From contig DJIF01000099.1 of NCBI GenBank assembly GCA_002433485.1, positions 1 through 34,108 on the forward strand: a stretch of DNA of 34,108 nt. Direction: 5' to 3'. The position numbers were made by a program, and so were the translations under genes. Position 1 is the stretch's first letter; every line of letters starts with the position of its first letter. A model generated the notes under the pieces. The model saw nothing but the letters and a program-made list of their open reading frames with translations. It was not told the origin of the DNA and searched no databases. The stretch comes from Deltaproteobacteria bacterium UBA6601 (GTDB lineage Bacteria; Myxococcota_A; UBA796; UBA9615). Positions 32,579 to 34,108 of this stretch are shown here, piece by piece.

Positions 32579-32624
32579 GCCCTCTCACCCCCGTACTGAG
32601 GCATTATTAGGTCAGTAGTTAGCT

Positions 32625-32785
32625 CGCGCTAAGATCCTGGAGCAGAATCTCGGCATCACAGTCCAAAAACGAAACAGCGGAGGGGTGCTCTTTCGTTGTG
32701 TCCACCCAGGTAGGTTGCAAGGTTGATGGACATGACCGTGATGGTTGCGACCGTGACGATGCTCCAGGATCTAAGCTGGTGCGAG
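32625..32785. repeat. Long imperfect inverted repeat, possible structured RNA
   Basis: AGATCCTGGAGCA (32632-32644) and its exact complement TGCTCCAGGATCT (32760-32772) are separated by 115 bp. After one mismatch on each side, GCT/AGC pairs again, and CTCGC/GCGAG pairs further out. The enclosed part has its own stem (32668-32697) and a repeated GACCGTGA (7 bases apart). The shape fits a folded RNA of about 160 nt or a small element with terminal inverted repeats. Confidence 0.5.
32665..32697 (-). terminator. Intrinsic terminator downstream of rpsD/Cys-protein unit
   Basis: On the minus strand, AACGAAA (32697-32691) pairs with TTTCGTT (32674-32668), and an inner AGC/GCT pair extends the stem after one mismatch. 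Five T residues follow, continuing the run. It lies about 130 bases after the stop of the small cysteine protein. Confidence 0.5.
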
Positions 32786-32826
32786 GCCTATTGACTCAGT
32801 CAAGAGGTTCAAACTTGAATTGGATC

Positions 32827-33063
32827 TCAGTGAAAATCGCCTCCTTCAGCTGTTGAACTGAATTCAGCCAGCTCGGCACTGCGAATCATCGCTGCGACCT
32901 CGCTTGCAGTTTGCTGCACCGCTAAGAAATCAGCAGTTCTCAGGTGCACGACGACTGGTCCGAAGTGCAGGTTCACGCAACCGTTTGAGCAGAAGTCGAT
33001 CGCACACGGAAGGTGCTGACTGGGGACCTTGAAGACCGGTCCCATGTGGGAATTCTGCTTCAT
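32827..33063 (-). CDS. Small cysteine/histidine protein coupled to rpsD
   Basis: A 78-residue protein, likely cytoplasmic. The core PC20AIDFC25SNGC29VNLHFGPVVVHLR has three close cysteines (spacing 4 and 3) plus His33 and His40, a plausible metal site, followed by an amphipathic helix (ADFLAVQQTASEVAAMIRSA). A GGAGAG ribosome site lies within the 25-bp gap after rpsD, so the two form one transcription unit. I cannot name a family; similar short 'C-rich, xxLxFGxxxxxL' proteins occur in other bacteria. A part in zinc or iron handling would suit the palindrome upstream, but this is inference. Confidence 0.7.
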   Translation of the reverse strand: MKQNSHMGPVFKVPSQHLPCAIDFCSNGCVNLHFGPVVVHLRTADFLAVQQTASEVAAMIRSAELAEFSSTAEGGDFH

Positions 33064-33088
33064 GCCTTGCTCTCCGGTTGCGAGTGGA

Positions 33089-33691
33089 TCAAGTCCGCTT
33101 GGCGTAGAACTCGACCACCAATTGAATATCGAGCGAGAATGGGACTGTCGTAGCGGGGGGTAGTGCCAGCATCGTGATCACTCCCTCTTCAAAGCGCAGC
33201 CATTCGGGACGGTCGTGAGTTTGCTCGATGGCCTCGGTAACCGTTGCCAGTTTGGCGCTCTTCGGTCGCAGCTGAACCTGATCGCCGACCTTGAGGCGAA
33301 TCGAGGGGATGTCAGCGCGTAGGCCATTCAGCAGGACGTGGCCGTGGGAAACCAGCTGTCGGGCTGCGGGGATGGTCGGGGCAAAGCCAGCTCGGAAGAC
33401 CGCGTTGTCCAGACGTCGCTCCAGCAGCTCAAGCATCTTGTCGCCGGTTGGTTCGGGACTGCGCTGTGCTTCGACCACGACCCGGCGGAGCTGTCGTTCC
33501 GTGACCCCGTAGTTCAAGCGCAGTTTCTGCTTCTCTTCGAGTCGAACTGCGTAGTCCGAGCGGCGTCGCCGCGCAGAGCCGTGGTCGCCTGGTGGATAGG
33601 GCCTGCGGTCGACAGTCTTGCGGGAAAGCCCTGGGAGATTAACTCCCAGTGCGCGCATTTTCTTTACTCGAGGTCCGGTGTAGCGGGACAT
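33089..33691 (-). CDS. rpsD: 30S ribosomal protein S4, cysteine-free (C-minus) form, outside the usual operon
   Basis: A 200-residue S4. SRYTGPRVKKMRALGVNLPG opens the protein, then RRPYPPGDHG, SDYAVRLEEKQKLRLNYGVTERQ, the S4 RNA-binding domain (LLERRLDNAVFRAGFAPTIPAARQLVSHGHVLLNG) and the end QLVVEFYAKRT. S4 binds 16S rRNA early in 30S assembly. It contains no cysteine at all, so it lacks the N-terminal zinc site of the zinc-type S4. ATG 33691 has AGGAG 7 bases upstream. It is not flanked by rpsM, rpsK or rpoA, so it may be a second copy; this cannot be decided from the window. Confidence 0.95.
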   Translation of the reverse strand: MSRYTGPRVKKMRALGVNLPGLSRKTVDRRPYPPGDHGSARRRRSDYAVRLEEKQKLRLNYGVTERQLRRVVVEAQRSPEPTGDKMLELLERRLDNAVFRAGFAPTIPAARQLVSHGHVLLNGLRADIPSIRLKVGDQVQLRPKSAKLATVTEAIEQTHDRPEWLRFEEGVITMLALPPATTVPFSLDIQLVVEFYAKRT

Positions 33692-33746
33692 CACTAACTC
33701 CTATGTTCCACCCTTGAATATCTCGGCGGGTGGAGAGTGTTCCTTA

Positions 33747-33771
33747 ATTGATATTGATTTTCAATATCAAT
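33747..33771. promoter_or_regulatory. Perfect 11-bp palindrome, Fur-family-like operator
   Basis: ATTGATATTGA, spacer TTT, then TCAATATCAAT: perfect 11-bp arms. The central 19-mer (33750-33768) matches the Fur consensus at 15 of 19 positions. It lies 56 bases before the rpsD ATG and about 140 bases before the lipoprotein ATG at 33911, in an AT-rich stretch fit for a promoter. Fur, Zur or another dimeric repressor could bind. Confidence 0.6.
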
Positions 33772-33910
33772 ATTAAAAAATTCGGTCTTTTGCACTGCTG
33801 CATCCGCTTAAGGGCAACTCAACCCGGTTTCTCCTGCTTCGGATACTGCCGAATCGACGCTATTAGGCGGATCAGATACGCTTATTGCAGGTCGCTAGCT
33901 GGAGTACTAG

Positions 33911-34108
33911 ATGTTAATTCGATCTTTTTGGCTGCTGCTGTTGCTTGGCCTACTCGTTGTCGTCTTTCCTTCTTGTGAGGCAAATGACGACGACAGCGCC
34001 GCTGATGACGATGACAGCGCCGCTGATGACGATGACAGCGTCGGTGATGACGACAGCGTCGGTGATGACGACGACAGCGCCGGAGATGATGACGACAGCG
34101 CTGGTGAT
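33911..34108 (+). CDS. Partial lipoprotein with Asp4-Ser repeats (3' end missing)
   Basis: A start only: 66 codons open to the window edge. The signal LIRSFWLLLLLGLLVVVFPSC has lipobox FPSC with Cys24. It is followed at once by acidic repeats DDDSAADDDDSAADDDDSVGDDDSVG and so on; the functional domain lies beyond the window. ATG 33911 has GGAG 6 bases upstream. It shares the upstream region, including the palindrome, with the divergent rpsD unit. Confidence 0.8.
   Translation, partial: MLIRSFWLLLLLGLLVVVFPSCEANDDDSAADDDDSAADDDDSVGDDDSVGDDDDSAGDDDDSAGD
33986..34108 (+). repeat. Tandem Asp4-Ser coding repeats at right edge
   Basis: At least seven units of GA(C/T)3-4-AGC-GCC/GTC-GCT/GGT, 15-21 bp each, all in frame, run to the last base. 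Codon variation (GAC/GAT) suggests selection on the protein and not only DNA slippage. Confidence 0.9.

Larger units (their letters stand above)
32348..32826. other. 479-bp intergenic region with several inverted repeats
   Basis: No convincing gene; a 60-codon plus-strand frame at 32428 lacks a ribosome site and protein-like composition. Contents, right to left: a long imperfect inverted repeat (about 32625-32785), an intrinsic-type terminator for the minus strand inside it (32665-32697), a strong hairpin (32551-32578), a short tandem ATCTAAG repeat (32507-32524) and the heme operon promoter candidate. Confidence 0.6.

Noticed and set aside
32428..32610. Small 60-codon plus-strand frame
   Set aside because: No ribosome site; it covers the hairpin and a tandem repeat, and its composition is not protein-like.
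32617..32785. Integron attC site suggested by a GTTAGC next to the long inverted repeat
   Set aside because: The required RYYYAAC/GTTRRRY pair is not in the right orientation, and no integrase or cassette array is present.
32806..32814. GGTTCAAAC resembling a tRNA T-loop
   Set aside because: The flanks do not form a T-stem, and no acceptor, D or anticodon arms could be paired; it is a small TCAAG/CTTGA hairpin.
33748..33978. 76-codon plus-strand frame over the palindrome and lipoprotein start
   Set aside because: It overlaps the better lipoprotein start in another frame and lies across the AT-rich operator region.
33986..34108. Possible circular contig because both ends carry Asp-rich repeats
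   Set aside because: The repeat units differ (DDDDSSPAG at the left, DDDDSAG/AA/VG at the right) and no identical overlap is visible.

Overview
The window looks like chromosomal DNA of an aerobic, moderately GC-rich Gram-negative bacterium. I infer an uncultured relative of Myxococcota or the former Deltaproteobacteria. The reasons are many lipoproteins with acidic Asp4-Ser linkers, a 'metallo-mystery pair' (MbnP/MbnH-type) cytochrome system, a SUI1/YciH protein, and the C5 heme route. No rRNA, tRNA, insertion sequence, phage or CRISPR array was found. Both ends of the window fall inside coding Asp4-Ser repeats, so the first and last genes are partial.

Region 1 (1-10.3 kb) is mixed. It holds a partial pre-peptidase-like surface protein, an unusual hydrophobic protein of possible membrane-inserting type (635-2026), small lipoproteins, a CPBP membrane protease, two single-domain rhodaneses, a SUI1-family protein, a thioredoxin-fold lipoprotein with calcium-type repeats, a DbpA/DeaD-type RNA helicase and a sialidase-fold lipoprotein.

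Region 2 (10.6-20.4 kb) is a redox/metal block. It contains a diheme cytochrome c lipoprotein, a YtkA-like lipoprotein coupled to an outer-membrane barrel, and a RegB/RegA (PrrB/PrrA) two-component system whose quinone motif and redox cysteine are in place. An MbnP-type copper protein fused to a diheme c-type tail follows, with its MbnH-type diheme partner. A lipoprotein behind a near-consensus Fur box and an alpha/beta-hydrolase lipoprotein end the block.

Region 3 (20.4-32.4 kb, minus strand) is the most striking part. It carries a complete glutamyl-tRNA-to-heme pathway in the order hemY-hemF-hemH-hemA-hemC-hemD-hemB-hemL-[histidine kinase]-[OmpR regulator]-hemE-membrane protein, mostly joined by overlapping stop/start codons. 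The embedded kinase/regulator pair occupies the same place as HemK/HemR of Leptospira. A perfect copy of the HemR target (TGACA-N6-TGACA) lies just upstream of hemA. This suggests a HemKR-type heme-sensing circuit outside the spirochaetes.

Region 4 (32.4-34.1 kb) has a structured intergenic region and a two-gene unit, a cysteine-free ribosomal protein S4 plus a small cysteine protein, behind a perfect 11-bp palindrome resembling a Fur-family site. A last partial Asp4-Ser lipoprotein runs off the right edge. The whole window reads as heme synthesis, heme-protein use and metal/redox regulation placed close together.
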